Assembly: GCA_004431415.1 (NCBI GenBank)
Contig: QPMI01000166.1
Coordinates: 106,042-170,041, forward strand
Direction: 5' to 3'
From: Cyanophora paradoxa
Taxonomy: Eukaryota > Glaucocystophyceae > Cyanophorales > Cyanophoraceae
Length of the DNA: 64,000 nucleotides
Part shown: piece by piece, positions 43,488 to 56,500 of the stretch
Numbering within the stretch: position 1 is the first letter of the stretch
Layout of the letters: each line of letters begins with the position of its first letter
Notes under the pieces: model-generated
What the model was told of the DNA's origin: nothing
The model's database searches: none
The model's input: the letters and a program-made list of their open reading frames with translations, nothing else
Program-made: the position numbers and the translations under genes

Positions 43488-43830
43488 GCTACTCTAGAGC
43501 TTCACACTTGCGCTGCGCATGCACGGCGAGTCAGCCGCAAAGTGGCTGCTTCGGCGAACTTCGGAGCGCACCGAGCGGTAACTCTGCGTTGGTGAGCGTC
43601 GTTCGACGCCGGTGATTCGAAGCGTGCGCCTTCGCGTTCCCGGCCACGCCGTCTCTAGCTCCGCCCAGGCCGGCTTCTTCGGACTCTGGCGAACGGAAAG
43701 AGCCCGGCGAGCTGGTTCTTGGCGAGCTTGTTCTTGTTGGTGTGGCCGCGAGCCGGCGAGTCGGGCGTTCCTCTTGTCCGGGATCCGAGTCACGCGGGTT
43801 CGAATCCGGCAGAGTTCGGGAGACCCAGCG
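43488..43830. promoter_or_regulatory. Divergent promoter between CPDase and NUP160
   Basis: 343 bp between the two starts. Contains GGTTCGAATCC (43798-43808), a tRNA T-loop-like string, but the flanks do not fold as a tRNA. No core promoter motif I would defend. Confidence 0.45.
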
Positions 43831-46800
43831 ATGCGGGAAACCCTAGCGCTCGAGTTCGGGCCCGGCGAGCGGCTGGTCGAGCTCGTCGGGCACGCGGGAG
43901 ATGATCCGAACGTCGGCGCTCACCCGCCCCCGTTCGCGGGATCCATTTCGTACCTCGTGCCCACTGGCGGCGCTCCGCAGCAGCGCCAGCTTATCTGGTG
44001 CGTGCTCTGTTGCGAAAGCAGCTCCCAGCGTCACCCAATCGCCCGCCAAACCCGCCTTTCGCACAGGCGAGTCGATGGGCCCTCGGTCGCTCTCCACGAG
44101 ACCGCGCTGCTCGCCGACCTGAGCGAGGCGGCGCTCACGATGACCCTGCCTCGTCTGGCCCGCGGCCACATCTGCTCCGTGGACGCCTACAAGACCGATC
44201 ACGCCGTGGTCCTCTGCATCCTCGCGCCAACCCGGAGTCTCTTCCGCGTGGAGCTGCCACTCCCGCGGGATCCCGCACATGTCCGCCGAGCTCGCCGCCC
44301 GCCCGCCTGCCGCCCAGTCTGACCGGCGCCGCGCCAGGCCGGTGCCTCGGTGCTCGCTGGCTCCGTGCGGGACCTGGCGGCGCGGGTGCAGCACCGCGCG
44401 CTGAACGTGCCCCGCGGAGCGCGCGCGACGTGCCTCTCCGCCACCGACTTCGGGGCCGTCGTCGGCCTCTCGACCGGCGCCGCCCTCTGCGTCGACGCCG
44501 CCGGTCACCCGCCCGCCGCGCCGCCCCCGCGCGCCGCCCACGCCCCGCGCCGCAGGAAGCACGCAGACGACGCTGTACGACAGCGGCGGCCAGCGGCTCT
44601 GGTCGGGCCTCCTCTCCTCGATCTCGCGGTGCGCCTCTGCGCCGCGCCGGCGGCGCGTGCTGCGGGGGCCGAGACCGAGGCCGAGCGGGCCGGGGGGCGG
44701 CAGGGCGCCGGCGTCGCCGGTGACGAGCGTGTCGGCGCTGGCGGGGGGCCGGATCGCGGCGGTGGTGCACGGGAACGGGCGCCTGCGCGTCTGGTCCCTC
44801 CTCTCCGCCGCCGTCCTCGCCTCCACCGACCTCGCCCCCGCCGGCCCCCACGCCTCCGGCCCGCCCCCGCCCCCCCCCCCCCCCCCCCCGCCTCTCACCC
44901 CCGCCCGCAGAGGGCCGCTACCGCGTCAAGCTGTACCCCCCGCTGGAGCGCGGCGGCAACTCGACCCTGCTCGTCTCCGTCCCGCACCCCATCCTCCCCG
45001 CCTCCTCCGTTCGCCCCCTCGAGCCCCGCCCCGCGCCGCCCAGCGCCGCCCCGCGGCGAGCCTCTGCGCAGGAGGCGGCGTCGTTCCGGGTGTACGCGGT
45101 GCCCCCCGAGGACGTGGAGGCCCACGACACGCCCATCGTCCTCACCCTCGTCGCCGCCGCCGAGCTCGAGGTCCCCCCGGTGCGCCGTACCCCTCGCCGC
45201 GCTGTCTCGCGCCCCCCCGCGACTCGCTCGCGCGGGCAGGCCTCGCTGGTGGACTTTGCGATCGCGGGGGAGCGCCTGTGGGCCCTCTGGAGCGCCGACC
45301 GCGAGGGCCAGCCCGCCGTCCAGCTCGCCTCCCTGCCCCTCCCCGGTCCGCCCCGCCGCCCCCCCGCCCCGCGCCCCCCCGGCGTCCGACCCCCGTGCCC
45401 CCCAGCGGAGAGCGAGTTCGAGGAGGAGGCCGCGCAAGACGCGCCGAACGCGGACGCGTCGGAGGAGGGGCCGGGGACGCCCGCCGTGGTGCTCAGCTGC
45501 TGGCTCGAGGCCCGCACCCTCGCCGACGACGAGGCGGAGGCCCGCGCCGCCGACCCCGCCCCGGACGCCCCGCCCGCCCGCTCCGCCGCCGAGGCCGAGG
45601 AGCGGTACGCCCCGCGCGCCTTCGCCCCCGGCCGCTTCCTCCTCGCCGCCCTGCGCGCCTCCCTCCCCCCCGCCGCCGCCCCCGCCGAGGGCCACACCCT
45701 CGGCGCCCTCCGCGAGGCCGCCGCCGCCGCCCTGCGCGCCGAGGCCGCCGCCGGCCACCCCGCGAGCGCCGAGGCGGCGGCGGCGGCCGTCGAGGCGCGC
45801 TGGCGCTCGGTGCTGGCGCGCTGCGCGGCGGCGCAGCGGGCGGCGCTCGTGCCGGCGGGCTCGCCGCCGGCCCCGCCTCGCCGGCCGTGCTCGCCGTGTA
45901 CCGCGGCTGCGCGGCGCTCGTGCGCGGCCTCACCCGCCCCGAGGCGCTCCTCCTCCCCGCCGCCCGCGCCGCCCTCGCCTGGCCGGCCGAGCACCGCGCG
46001 GCGGCGGGGACGCCGGGGCGGCCCCCCTGCACCCGCACAGCGACGAGGCGCGGCTGCTGCGGGCGGCGGACCTGCTGGCGGAGGCGGTGGGGGGGCGGCG
46101 CTGGACGACCTGGAGGCCTGCACGCCGCAGAGCGACCTCGAGATGGGGCCGCCGTGCGCGCCGCGCTGGACCCCGTCATGGGCTACGCCGCGCCCCGCCC
46201 GGGCTCCTCCAGCGACGGGCCGGCCCGCGCCCAGCTCGCCGCCGTGCGGCAGCCCGTCCCCGCCCTCCGCCGCCTCGCGGAGGCCCTCCCGCCCCCGGAC
46301 CTCAACGTGCCGTACCCGCCCAGCCCCGCCCCCGTCGGCGCCGCCGGGCACGCCCTCGTCGGCGCCGCCGCCGCCCAGAGCGTCGCCGCCGGCGCCCGCC
46401 TCGCCACGCGCCTCGCCCTCCTCGCCTCCTACGCCTTCCGCTCGCGGGCCGCGCCGCCGCCGCCGCCGCCGGGCGGGCGCCGGCGGTCTGGGGCGTGCCG
46501 CACGTGCAGCTCTCGGCCGACGAGCTCAAGGAGCTGGCGAGGCGTGCCTGCCGCGCATCCTCGCCCGCGCCCGCGCCTACCTCGCCCTCCTCGCCCTCGC
46601 CCGGACGCCCCTGCCGGCCCCCTCCGCCCGCGGCGCTGACGCCCTCTCCGGCCTCTCCCTCTCCGAGGGGGCCCCCGCCAGCGCCCTCGCCGCCTGCGTG
46701 CCGGCCGCCGCCGGGACGCCACGGGCCGCGTGGCGGCGGCGGGGCTCGAGGCGTGGCGCGTGCTGCCCCGGGCGGCGGCGGCCGTGCTGGAGCGCCTCTG

Positions 46801-49188
46801 GCCGGCCGCCGGGGACGCCGAGCGCGACGGCCTCGCCCTCCGCATCGTCGCCGAGCGCCTCCACGCCTGCGGCCTCCCGCCGCCGCCCTCGCCTGGCTGC
46901 GCGGCGCCGCCGGCCCCGCCGCCCTCACCACCCGCCTCGAGGCGCGCGCGCTGGCGGCGCTGGGGCGCGCCGAGGAGGCGTGCACGGCGTACCTCGCCGC
47001 CGCCTCCGCCGCGAAGCGCGCCGCCGCCGGCGGCGAGGCGATGGACATCGACGGCGCCTCCAGCCGCCGGGCCGTCGAGGCGCGCTGCAGCCGCCCCTGC
47101 GTCGTCCCCGCGCCCCCTGCTCGGGCTGAGGCGGGCGGGCGGGGGCAGGTGCTGGTGGAGTGCTCGCGGGCGATGGAGGAGGCGGGGCGGCCGGACCTCG
47201 TCGTCCGCGCCGCCTACGCCGCCCTGCCCCAGTCGGGCCCCGAGCTCGCCGCCCGCTGGTGGGTCCGCATCTTCAGGTTCAGCGTCGAGAACAAGCGCGC
47301 CGGCCCCTCGCCTCCCGCCCCGGCGCCGCGCGCCTGCTGAGGGGGCGGCAGGGCGTGGGACGAGGCGTACGCGGCGCTGCTGCCGCTGCCGGCGAGCGGC
47401 CTCGTCGAGGCCGCCGACGGCGAGCGCATCCAGTGCGCCCCGCCAGACGCCCCGCCCCGCCTCTCCGCCTCTCACCCGGCGGCGGCAGCCGGCGCGACTG
47501 CGTGCGGCTGCTCGTCGAGGGGGCCTGGCGGGCCCGCGAGGGGGCCCGCCTCTGCGCCCTGCCCCGCCTCGCGGCGCCGGGGACGAGCAGTCGATCTGGG
47601 AGGAGGTGGAGGCGGTGGTCGGGGAGAAGGCGCGCGCCATGGACGGGGCGGCGCTGCGGGAGCAGGCCCTCACCTACTACCACCTCGCCTTCTCCCTCGC
47701 CGTCACCTCCCGCGACTACCGCCGCGGCCCGCCCCGCCCCGCCCCGCCCGCGCCGCCGCCGCCGCCGCGCGCTGAGGCTGGCGCGCAGCGGCGGAGGCGA
47801 TGGCGGACTACGCGCACCGCATGGCCTCCGAGTCCCCCGCCGACTCCCTGCCCCTCCTCCAGCGCCAGGTCCCCCAGCCGCCCGCCCCCGCTCCTCCTCC
47901 CGCCTCACGCGCCCCAGGTCGAGGCGCTCGCGGCCGCCTGCCACGCCCTCGCCCTCGTCCAGGAGCCCTTCCAGTGGGTCTCCGCCCCCCGCGCCGCCCT
48001 CAAGGCCCGCCCCCCGCCCCCTTCCCGATTCCCCCGCCAGCCTCCGCCTCACGCCCGCCCAGAAGCAGCAGCAGCAGGCGGCGGCGGCGGCGGCGGCGGC
48101 GGGCGGCCCCTCGGGCGCGTACACGCCGCAGTCCCCCAAGCGCCGCTGGGACGGCTCCCGGGTGCGCCTCTGCCGCTCGCTTCTCCAGCGGCGAGGGGCG
48201 GCTGAGGCGCACCGGGGCCAGGCGGTGCCGGTGGGGGGCCCCGGGGCGGGGGAGGAGGCGCTGGAGCTCCCCCCAGTGCGGACGCTGGCGGACCTGCAGC
48301 GCGCCTACGCCGTGGCCGCCGCGCGCCTGGCGCTCGGCCGGCGCGACGCGGCGCTGCTGCCGCTGGCGGCGGGGATGGGCGGCGACGAGCTCGCGCGCCT
48401 CCTCGTGCGGGCCGGCGAGTGCAGCCACGCCCTCCGCCTCGCCGACGCGTGCGGCCTCAAGGCGCGCCCCCGGCCCCGCCCCCCTCGCCCCCGCGCGTCT
48501 GAGGGCGCGCAGGCGGAGCGGCTGGCGGTGGCGCTGGCGGACGCGGCGCTGGCGGCGCCGGCGCAGCCCGAGGCGGCCGTGCAGCCCGAGGAGGCCCTGC
48601 GCGCCCTCCTTGAGCGCCGCGACGGGCCGGCCGCCGGCTGGGCCGCCCACCTCGCCGCCGCCCAGCGCTTCCTGCAGGCCCCGCGGCCCCGGGGGCGGGC
48701 GCGGCAGCCGCCGCTCTGGCTCGCCCGCGCCCTCAAGGGCTCTTCCGGCGAGTTCGCGGGGCCCGCCGGCGACGCCGCCGGCCTGGTGCCCCCGGCCCCG
48801 CCCCGCCTCCCCCGCGCCCTCCCCGACCTCCCTCGCAGATCCGGGAGTACGTGAAGCGCGGCGCGCTGGAGGAGGCCGCGCTCGCCGCCATCGAGGTCCT
48901 CGAGGTCCGTACCCCCCGTGCCCCGGCGTGCCCCCTCCTCCCCTCACGCGCGCGCAGCGGCGGGAGATCGTGCGGGAGGAGGCGGGGTACCGGGACCGCG
49001 TGGCGAGCGCGTGGCTGCCGTACGCGGTGCTCGACCAGCTGCGCGAGCAGCTGCGGGCGGCCGCGGCGGGGCCGGGGCCGGCGGGGCGGCTCGGGGAGTG
49101 GCTGGAGCGGCTGGAGGCGCTGCTGCGGGCCCACGGCGAGCACGCCGCCCTCGTCTCCCGCGCCCTCGAGCGCTCCGCCGCCGCCTGA
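43831..49188 (+). CDS. NUP160: Nucleoporin NUP160 (Nup120), Y-complex
   Basis: Starts MRETLALEFGPGERLVELVG; exon 1 (43831-43997) splices in frame to the exon at 44067 (W/RVDGPSVALHETALLADLSE). Ends RALERSAAA-stop. The N-terminal half reads as the NUP160 beta-propeller: ATCLSATDFGAVVGLSTGAA, TLYDSGGQRLWSGLLS, GGRIAAVVHGNGRLRVWSLL. The helical C-terminal half matches NUP160 landmarks: TYYHLAFSLAVTSRDYRR then EAMADYAHRMASES, ALAAACHALALVQEPFQWV, LQRAYAVAAARLALGRRDAA, and LARLLVRAGECSHALRLADA. NUP160 is an arm of the Nup107-160 scaffold of the nuclear pore. The gene is among the most GC-rich in the window and holds a 20-nt poly-C run in an intron (44870-44889). Identity rests on motif order; the full exon set is not resolved. 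Confidence 0.88.
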
Positions 49189-49655
49189 GGCCCCGCCCCG
49201 CCCCCGCCCGCCTGCCCCTGGGCACTCGGCAGTCACGAGTGAAGTTGCAGTTCAAAATGAACTTGGCATGCGCATGCCAGCGCGGCCCGCGGCCGCGGTA
49301 AACGTATTCGTGGTTCACCGTTCATGCATTCAAGATTGCGCGCGTAAGCGCCGTACTGGTAACCGCGCGTTCAACAACGTGGAAATTGTGGAAATTGCAT
49401 GTGCATCGTCGGAAATTTCAAGGTTGGCGACTCGGCGACGGTTCGAGGAGCGCGCTCAGTGCTCGTAGAAACGAGCGCCCGCAAGCCCCGCATCGCCGCC
49501 AGGTGCCGGCGAGTCGGCAGCGACGCACAAACTTCGAATCGAACTTTATTGCGCACTTTGGGGGGTACGTCATCACCAGAGTTCGACGTCCAGACGTTTA
49601 CTGCGTGGGCCTTGCCCCGTCTTCCCCCGCGTCCCAGGTCAGTGATAAGTCGCGC
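49189..49655. promoter_or_regulatory. Intergenic upstream of the CoADR-rhodanese gene
   Basis: About 470 bp holding the NUP160 3' UTR and the downstream promoter. GC falls clearly. No gene; the open frame that precedes the next start in phase has no motif. Confidence 0.45.
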
Positions 49656-52541
49656 ATGGGCGTATTCCTTTCTAAGTCTAAGAACCAACAACCACAGCAG
49701 CATCAGGCTCCCTCGCCAGTCTCGCAAACCTCACAGCCCGCAGCTGCCCAAATGACCCACCCCGCTGCAGTCCCGACCAGCCCGAAGAGCATGAAGCTCC
49801 TGATTATCGGTGCGCGCTGCTTTCGGACGCTCCGCGCGATGCTGTGTGTGACGTGGTTCTGCGTACAGGCGGCGTGGCCGGTGGCGCGACGGCATCTGCT
49901 CGTGCGAGGCGTGTTAATGAAGCCGCCGGTGCGTACCGATGCACTCGAAGCCCGCTGGCGCGCCCGAATGCCAAATACTTAAATGCCGACTCGCGGGGCC
50001 GGCCACCGCAGAAATCACTATTCTCGAGCGCGGCGGCTACGTTTCGTTCGCGAACTGCGGCCTGCCGTACTACATTTCCGGTGACATCAAGAGCCGCGAC
50101 AAGCTCCTGCTGCAGAACCCGCAGGTGAGCCCGGCCGCGGCGCAGATCGCTGCGCCGCGGTCGGGGCTGAGCGCGGAGGCGGCGCAGGGCTTCAAGGAGC
50201 GCTACAACGTGGACGTGAAGGTCCGCTCGGAGGCGGTGCAGATCGACCGCGAGAAGAAGGTGGTCGTCGTCAAGAACATGGACACGGGCGCCACGCACGA
50301 GGAGCGCTACGACAAGCTCATCCTCTCCCAGGGCGCCGTGCGCTCCCGGGCCGCGCCCCGTTCCTCCGCGGCAGCGGCGGCTGATGGCGCGGCAGGCGCC
50401 CATCGTGCCCGAGCTCCCGGGCTCCAAGTCCCCCCACTGCTTCACCATCCGCGACCTCGGTGCGCGCCCCGCGCCCCCGAGCGCCGCTTGCGCGCTCTGC
50501 CGCGCCGGCGTCCGCTGACCGCCCCCGACAGACGACACGGACCGCATCCAGGCGTTCCTGAACCAGAACACGGCCAAGACGGGCGTCATCGTCGGCGGCG
50601 GCTTCATCGGTGCGGCCTCGGTGCGAGGCGGAGCTCGGGGCCTCGGCTGAGGCTTTGTGGCAGGCGTGGAGATGGCGGAGGCGCTGGTGGCGCGGGGCGT
50701 GAAGACGACGCTGCTCGAGAAGGCGGCCGGCGTCCTCTCCGCCGTCCTCGACGAGGAGTACTCCGCCCTCTGCGGCCAGGCCCGCCCCCCTCGCCCCCGC
50801 CCCCGCCCCCGCTCACGCCGGCGCAGGTGATGCAGTCGCACGGGGTGACGCTGCTGACGGGCGCCTCGATCGCGTCGGTCGACGCGGCGGCGAAGACGGT
50901 CTCCCTCGAGGACGGGCGCACCATCCCCGCCGACATCGTCATCTTCTCGATCGGCATCCGGCCGGAGGTGCTGATGGCGAAGGCGGCGGGGCTGGAGATG
51001 GGCAAGTCGGGGGCCATCCTCGTCAACGACCTCCTCCAGACCTCCGACCCCGACATCTACGCCGTCGGCGACATGGCCCGCCCCCCCGCCCCGCCCCGCG
51101 GCCGCCCGCCCCGCCCCCGCGCTCCCCTCACCTTCGCCTGCTCGCGCGCGCAGGCGGAGATCACGCACCGCGTGACCGGCAAGAAGGTCCGCATCCCCCT
51201 CGGCGGCCCCGCCAACCGCCAGGTCCGCCCCGCCCCCGCCCGCCCCTCCGCGCGCCGCCGCCGGCTCGGTGCTGAAGGCGGCGGGCTCGCGCAGGGGCGC
51301 ATCGCCGGCAACAACGCGGCGGGCGGGCACATGGTCTACAAGGGCGCGCTCGGCTCGTGGGTCGTCAAGTGCTTCGACCACACGGCCGGCGCGACGGGCC
51401 TGACGGAGAACATGTGCAAGGCCAACCAGATCGACTACGGGAGCTCCACCGTGCACCTCAACCACCAGTGCGCCCGCCGGCCCCCGCCCCACGGCGCCGG
51501 CCGACGAGCGCCCCGTCGGGGCCGCGCAGCGCGGGGTACTACCCGGGGGCGGAGATGCTGCAGCTGAAGCTCATCTACCAGAGGAGCACGGGCCTCGTGC
51601 TGGGCTGCGAGGCCTTCGGCAAGGTGCGGGGAGGGCGCGTGGCGGCGCGCGGGGCGGCGGGCCGGGGCCGAGGCGGCGGGGCGCAGGAGGGGATCGACAA
51701 GCGGGTGGACGTGGTCGCGACGGCCATCGCCGGCAAGCTCACCCTCGAGGACCTCGAGGAGTGCGCCGTACCCCCGCCCCACCCCCGCCAGGAGCGCGCG
51801 GCTCTCAGCTCGAGCCTCACCCCGCCCCCCGCGCCGCCGCAGGCTGGACCTCTCGTACGCGCCGCCCTACAGCAGCGCCAACGACCCCGTCAACGTCGGT
51901 GCGCCCGCCTCCCGCGCCCCCGCCCCGCAGTCCCTCCCGCCCCGCCCGAGGCGGCCCCTGACGCCGCGCCGCAGCGTCGTTCGTGGCGAGCAACGCGCGG
52001 AGCGGGTACAGCCCCTCGATCAGCGTCGCCGAGCTCGTCACGATGCTCAACGACGACAAGGGTCCGCCCGCTGGGTTGCCGCCCCGCCCCGCCCCGCCCC
52101 GCGCCGACGCCGCGCGCAGTCCAGATCATCGACGTCCGCGGCCCCGGCGAGTGGGAGGGCGGCCACATCGACGTGCGCCCCCCCAAGCGCGCGTGCGACG
52201 ACAAGCCCGGGCCGGCGGCTGATGCGGGAGGGGGCGCGCGCAGGCGAAGAACGTGGCGCTGATCCCGCTGCCGAACCTGCGCGCCCGCCTCGCCGAGGTG
52301 CCCCGCGACAAGAAGATCGCCCTCCACTGCCGCACCGGTCCGCCCCGCTGCCGCCCAGCGCCCGTCTCCCCCCCGACCCCACCCAACGCCGACCCGACCC
52401 GGCGCCCCTGCCGCAGGCATGCGCTCGCACGTCGCGCTGCGCTGCCTCATGCAGAACGGCATCACCAATGTCGTCAACATCTCCGGCGGCTTCCTCTCCA
52501 TCTCGCAGAACCCTCGCGTGCCCGTCGCCAAGGGCAAGTAG
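49656..52541 (+). CDS. CoA-disulfide reductase / NADH oxidase fused to rhodanese
   Basis: About 17 exons, the first thirteen: 49656-49809, 49869-49928, 50012-50124, 50188-50337, 50396-50459, 50532-50609, 50664-50779, 50827-51075, 51154-51222, 51295-51467, 51530-51623, 51687-51760, 51843-51898; all these joins are in frame. N-terminal MGVFLSKSK fits an N-myristoylation signal, then a Gln/Pro linker. The FAD domain follows: KLLIIGGVAGGATASARARR, then the catalytic cysteine in GYVSFANCGLPYYISGD, VIVGGGFIGVEMAEALVARG (NAD(P)H), DIYAVGDM (second FAD motif), LGGPANRQGRIAGNNAAG, and EELDLSYAPPYSSANDPVNV. The C-terminal rhodanese has VQIIDVRGPGEWEGGHID and the active loop ALHCRTGMRS. This bacterial-style CoADR-Rhod fusion handles CoA disulfide or persulfide. 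Introns 7 and 8 (50780-50826, 51076-51153) have GC donors. Stop TAG 52539-52541. Confidence 0.93.
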
Positions 52542-53581
52542 GGACGCGCCCGCCTCTAGCTGTAGCCAGCTATCGAGAGGCAAGTATCAGTACAGGTAGA
52601 TCTAGATGCAGGACTTTAGCAGGCCTGAAGGCCCAGCCTAGTAGGGCAGCCCCAGAGCTGCATATTATTTAATGTCTTAACAAATCTAAACAATTGCCAT
52701 ACAACAGCAGTAGTTTCATAACCGTTCAACACATCTACATGTACAGGGCTGCGCATGCGCAATCGTTCACGTTGCTTGGGGTGCATGTGATCGTGGCCGG
52801 GCGCCGGCGTGCACTTTCATGCGAATGAGAGGAATTGCGGGCGGGATTTGAAATCACCGTGGCACCTCGCGATCGTAAGCAAATCAAACCTAGACACTCT
52901 AGATTAGTTAAATCAACCCCCTGGCCAATTGCAATCAGGCCCGGACCCTCGAGCTCACAATCCGACCCTGTAGCCGTAGCTCAGAGGTTTGCTCGCCGAG
53001 TCGTGATCGACGTTTTTAATTTTATTCGGGGGATAAAGGAAGACAGCTTCAGAAGGGGGGCTACATTTGCAAATTAAAGATAAAGGGCGAGTTAGAGTCA
53101 ACGCTACGCGCGCAACTAGTACTTGGCAAGGCCTAAAGCTACTGGTACTCAAGAAGCCTTTGAAGCTTGCCAGGTCTAACTGAGTCATGATCACTGATAT
53201 CGATGGACATCCGGGATCCGGATCTGTACTACGGTAAACAAATTATGCAATTACAATCACTGCCAGGCTGCGTATATGAATCGATATCGATACGAATGGC
53301 TCCGGCCGCGGGACTCCGGAAACTCGAAAGTAGAAGTTCAACTAGTGTACACGCACGAAAACCTATACGGCGGCGATTCAGGCTCATGCAGCTGCAGCTG
53401 TGTGAAGATTAACTCGGGGCTAATGCATCTATCGCTAGATCTGCGAATTCGCGATCGAACCGTTGAACTGCGCTATCGATATCGCTGCAAGATCCAATGA
53501 TCGATCGCGAGTATGATCTGTAGGGCTGCAACTAGTGCTGTCACGTTGCATATCTAATCCTGCAGCAAAGATGCGATCTCC
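52542..53581. other. Intergenic between convergent genes, low GC
   Basis: About 1 kb, much lower in GC than the flanking enzyme gene. Rich in GATC, ATCGAT and GATATC steps (for example ATCGATATCGAT, 53280-53291). No supported gene or RNA. Confidence 0.6.
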
Positions 53582-56500
53582 TCAGACGTCGTACTGGGGC
53601 GCGACGCTGGCAGGTGCCGTGATGGCGCCGTGGCCAGAAGCACCCGGCTCGGACGTCGCGAAGAGGTCGGCTGTGGACCCGGGGCGCACGCTGACGGTGC
53701 GCGGGCCGTTGAGGGACCCCATCGACGGAGGCGGCATGACCGCGTACTGCGCGCGGGGGGCGACGTACGCGTCGACGTGGACGTCAGACTACCGCGGTGC
53801 CGAAGAAGAGCTTGACGTCGCGGATAGAGTTTTGTAAAAAGCGCACGCGGGCGGCCCGCTCCTGTCCGGCCATGACGGCGACGCGAACTTGCTTGCGAGT
53901 GACGATGAGGGCGGCGGCGACGGCGCCCAGCGCGATGCCAGCGACGCCGACGGGGACGGCTGCAACAGCGTTAATTTGTGGATTCGAATTCGAGAGTACA
54001 ATCATGAATTTTTGAGCAGATGGTCACCGATGGCGACGGCGAGGAGGGTGTTCGAGGTGCCGGCAGTGGCGGTGCTGCGTGCGGCCGAACCGGCGGCAGC
54101 GGACCCGGCGTCCGCGCCCATGGAGGTGCCGAAGTCAATGCCGGCGCCGATGGACTTGGTGGTGGTCGTGGAGGGGGCGTCCGTGGCGCCGATGGGCTTG
54201 ATCGAGACGCAGAAGGTGCGGTCGGTCGGCTCCGTCGACTTCTTGTTTGCGTAGTTTTGCGCTGCGAAAACGATGAGAAATCGAAGCACGGATATCATCG
54301 GAGGATTCACGAGCATCAGCTCACACGGCTGGTACCAGGTTGGCGTAATAGTATTCACAGAGGCAGCGGGCGGGTTCGTGCTCGGCACGCAGCAGCCCAC
54401 CGAGTTGCAGAGCTTGATGCTGTGGGCGTAGCAGTGCGAGGGCTGAATGTTGAACACGGGTGCGTAGTTGCGGGCGCCGATAATGTTTCCGGCGTGCTGC
54501 AAAATCGATATTTTGTCAAATGAATTATCGTCGAATTTTGTCAATAATTTATAACGCGTTCTCGTCGCACCCAGAAGTTCTGATACTTGTCAGGGGCGTA
54601 GCCGTTCGAGCCGCGAATGTAGCGGTAGAGGGTCAGGTTGAACTCTGCGAGAACGCTCACGATTAATATTTGCGAATTCGAATGCCGCAGAGTTCAAAAG
54701 ACGATCAAATCTAGAGCACGCACTGCTGACGTCGGCGCCGCCGGAGTACGTCATGGAGGGCCAGAAGATGAAGGCGTCCTTGAAGCCCATGAGGGAGATG
54801 GCGTAGTCGGTGAAGACCTCGTCCGTGTCGCTGATCAGAGCATCGAGGAACTGCACGTTCTTCACGCTCTGCCCGCCGTACGTCCCTGCGCTGTAGCCGG
54901 CGTAGCTGGCGGAGAGCGGCAGCTGGGCCGGCGGTGCGGGGATGCCGCAGATGGGAGCGACCGCTGTCCGCAGACGTCCGATTGCGAGTCAGCAGCGGAT
55001 CCTGATCAAAGATATCAATAGCGGTATGTCAGACCAGGGACGGTGACGGCGAAGGCATTGGACGCCGCGCCGATCATGCAGTCATCGGTCTCGCCCTTGG
55101 TGCAGGCCGAAATATTGAAGCTGTACGTGAAGCCTGTATATACATGTACCGCAAGATTAACATTAGCGGAGCGAATCAAAGATAAGACTTCGGGGCGCGC
55201 GGGGGACAAACCGGGACACAGGCTCCCAATGAGTGCGGGGTTGCTGGCGGCCGAGGCATCGAGCGCTGCAGGGAAGACGGGGGCTTCGTACAGCGGCGGG
55301 CAGGCGCCGGAGTTGCCCTCTATGGCCACACGGCTGATGTTGTTCACGATGTACTGCGCGGATTGCAATTGTCGGAAGCATTGCAATTAGAAACGCGCTG
55401 AAATTATGTGCACATTAACCAATCGAATTTCGCACCGTGGTCAGAGGGCGACCACCATCGTACGGCGTCGCAAAGGTGGAGAGCGTGGCAGGCGTGCCGA
55501 CGGGCAGCGCGGGGAAGGAGAACTCGCCGGCTGTGATTGACGGCGCCGGCTGGACCTGGAAGGGCGCCACCGCTGCAGATAGAACCATTCGAATTAAAAA
55601 CGCTTCGTTCGGTCATGATCATGATCAAAACGCACGCGCGACCGGTGTCTCGTCCGAGCCCGGCTCGCTGCAGCCGACCTCGTTGCAGGCCTTGACTTGC
55701 ACGGCGTACACGTATCCGGGGCAGAGGAAGCTGAGGGGCAGCGCGTAGTGCGTGGTGCCGGCGACGGCGTCGACGCGCACAGTCTGGTTGAGGAGGATGG
55801 TGCTGCTGCCGCTGGCGAAGGAGCGGACGCCGGCGGAATCGAAATCGCGGAAGGGGCAGTCCTGGATCTCGGCCCGCGGCTGGTTGTTGAACACGTACGT
55901 GAACTTGGCCTCCTTCGTGACGGTCATCTCGTACTGCGCACGTGCGCAATTTGTGTGATTGTGATTAATTGAACAGTGCACACTGACGCAGAGATAGACT
56001 GATGGAATTTTCGCACGTGTGTGACGGTCCCGGTGGTGGGCACGTCCCACTCGATCGTCGCGGGGTAGCCTTCGTCCTGCGACTTGGCGTCAGCACGGGA
56101 GCAGTTCAAGGCAGAGGCCTATAGCTAGCAGGCTGGCGGTGCGGAGCGCGGACCTTGATGAAGCTGCCGCCCGCCACAGCGATCTCCACGTGCTCGGGGA
56201 CGGACGGGATCCTCTGAACGTTGACGTCGACGGATCCGGAACCGGAGCAGGCCACGTCGGCGTCCATGTTCACGGGGTTCACTGCGCAAAACCGAGTTCG
56301 AATCGGCAGAATATATACGCGGCTCATGATCAGCATGTCTCGCACGGAAGCCCCCGCCGTTGGTGTCGGTCCAGCAGTTTTCAGTGGTAAGGGCCACGAC
56401 GTAGTTCTTCACTTGGCCGGAACAAGCAGCGGGGTTGTAGGCGATCGGAGGACCGATGTCACGGATTAGATCATACTTGAGCGTGTACTTGAGCTCATAA

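Noticed and set aside
43770-43830. tRNA-like T-loop string GGTTCGAATCC
   Set aside because: The flanking five bases on each side do not pair as a T-stem, and no matching D-arm, anticodon arm or acceptor stem is found upstream.
53203-53500. Short open frames in the low-GC intergenic region
   Set aside because: Built on ATCGATATCG repeats; no codon bias or homology seen.
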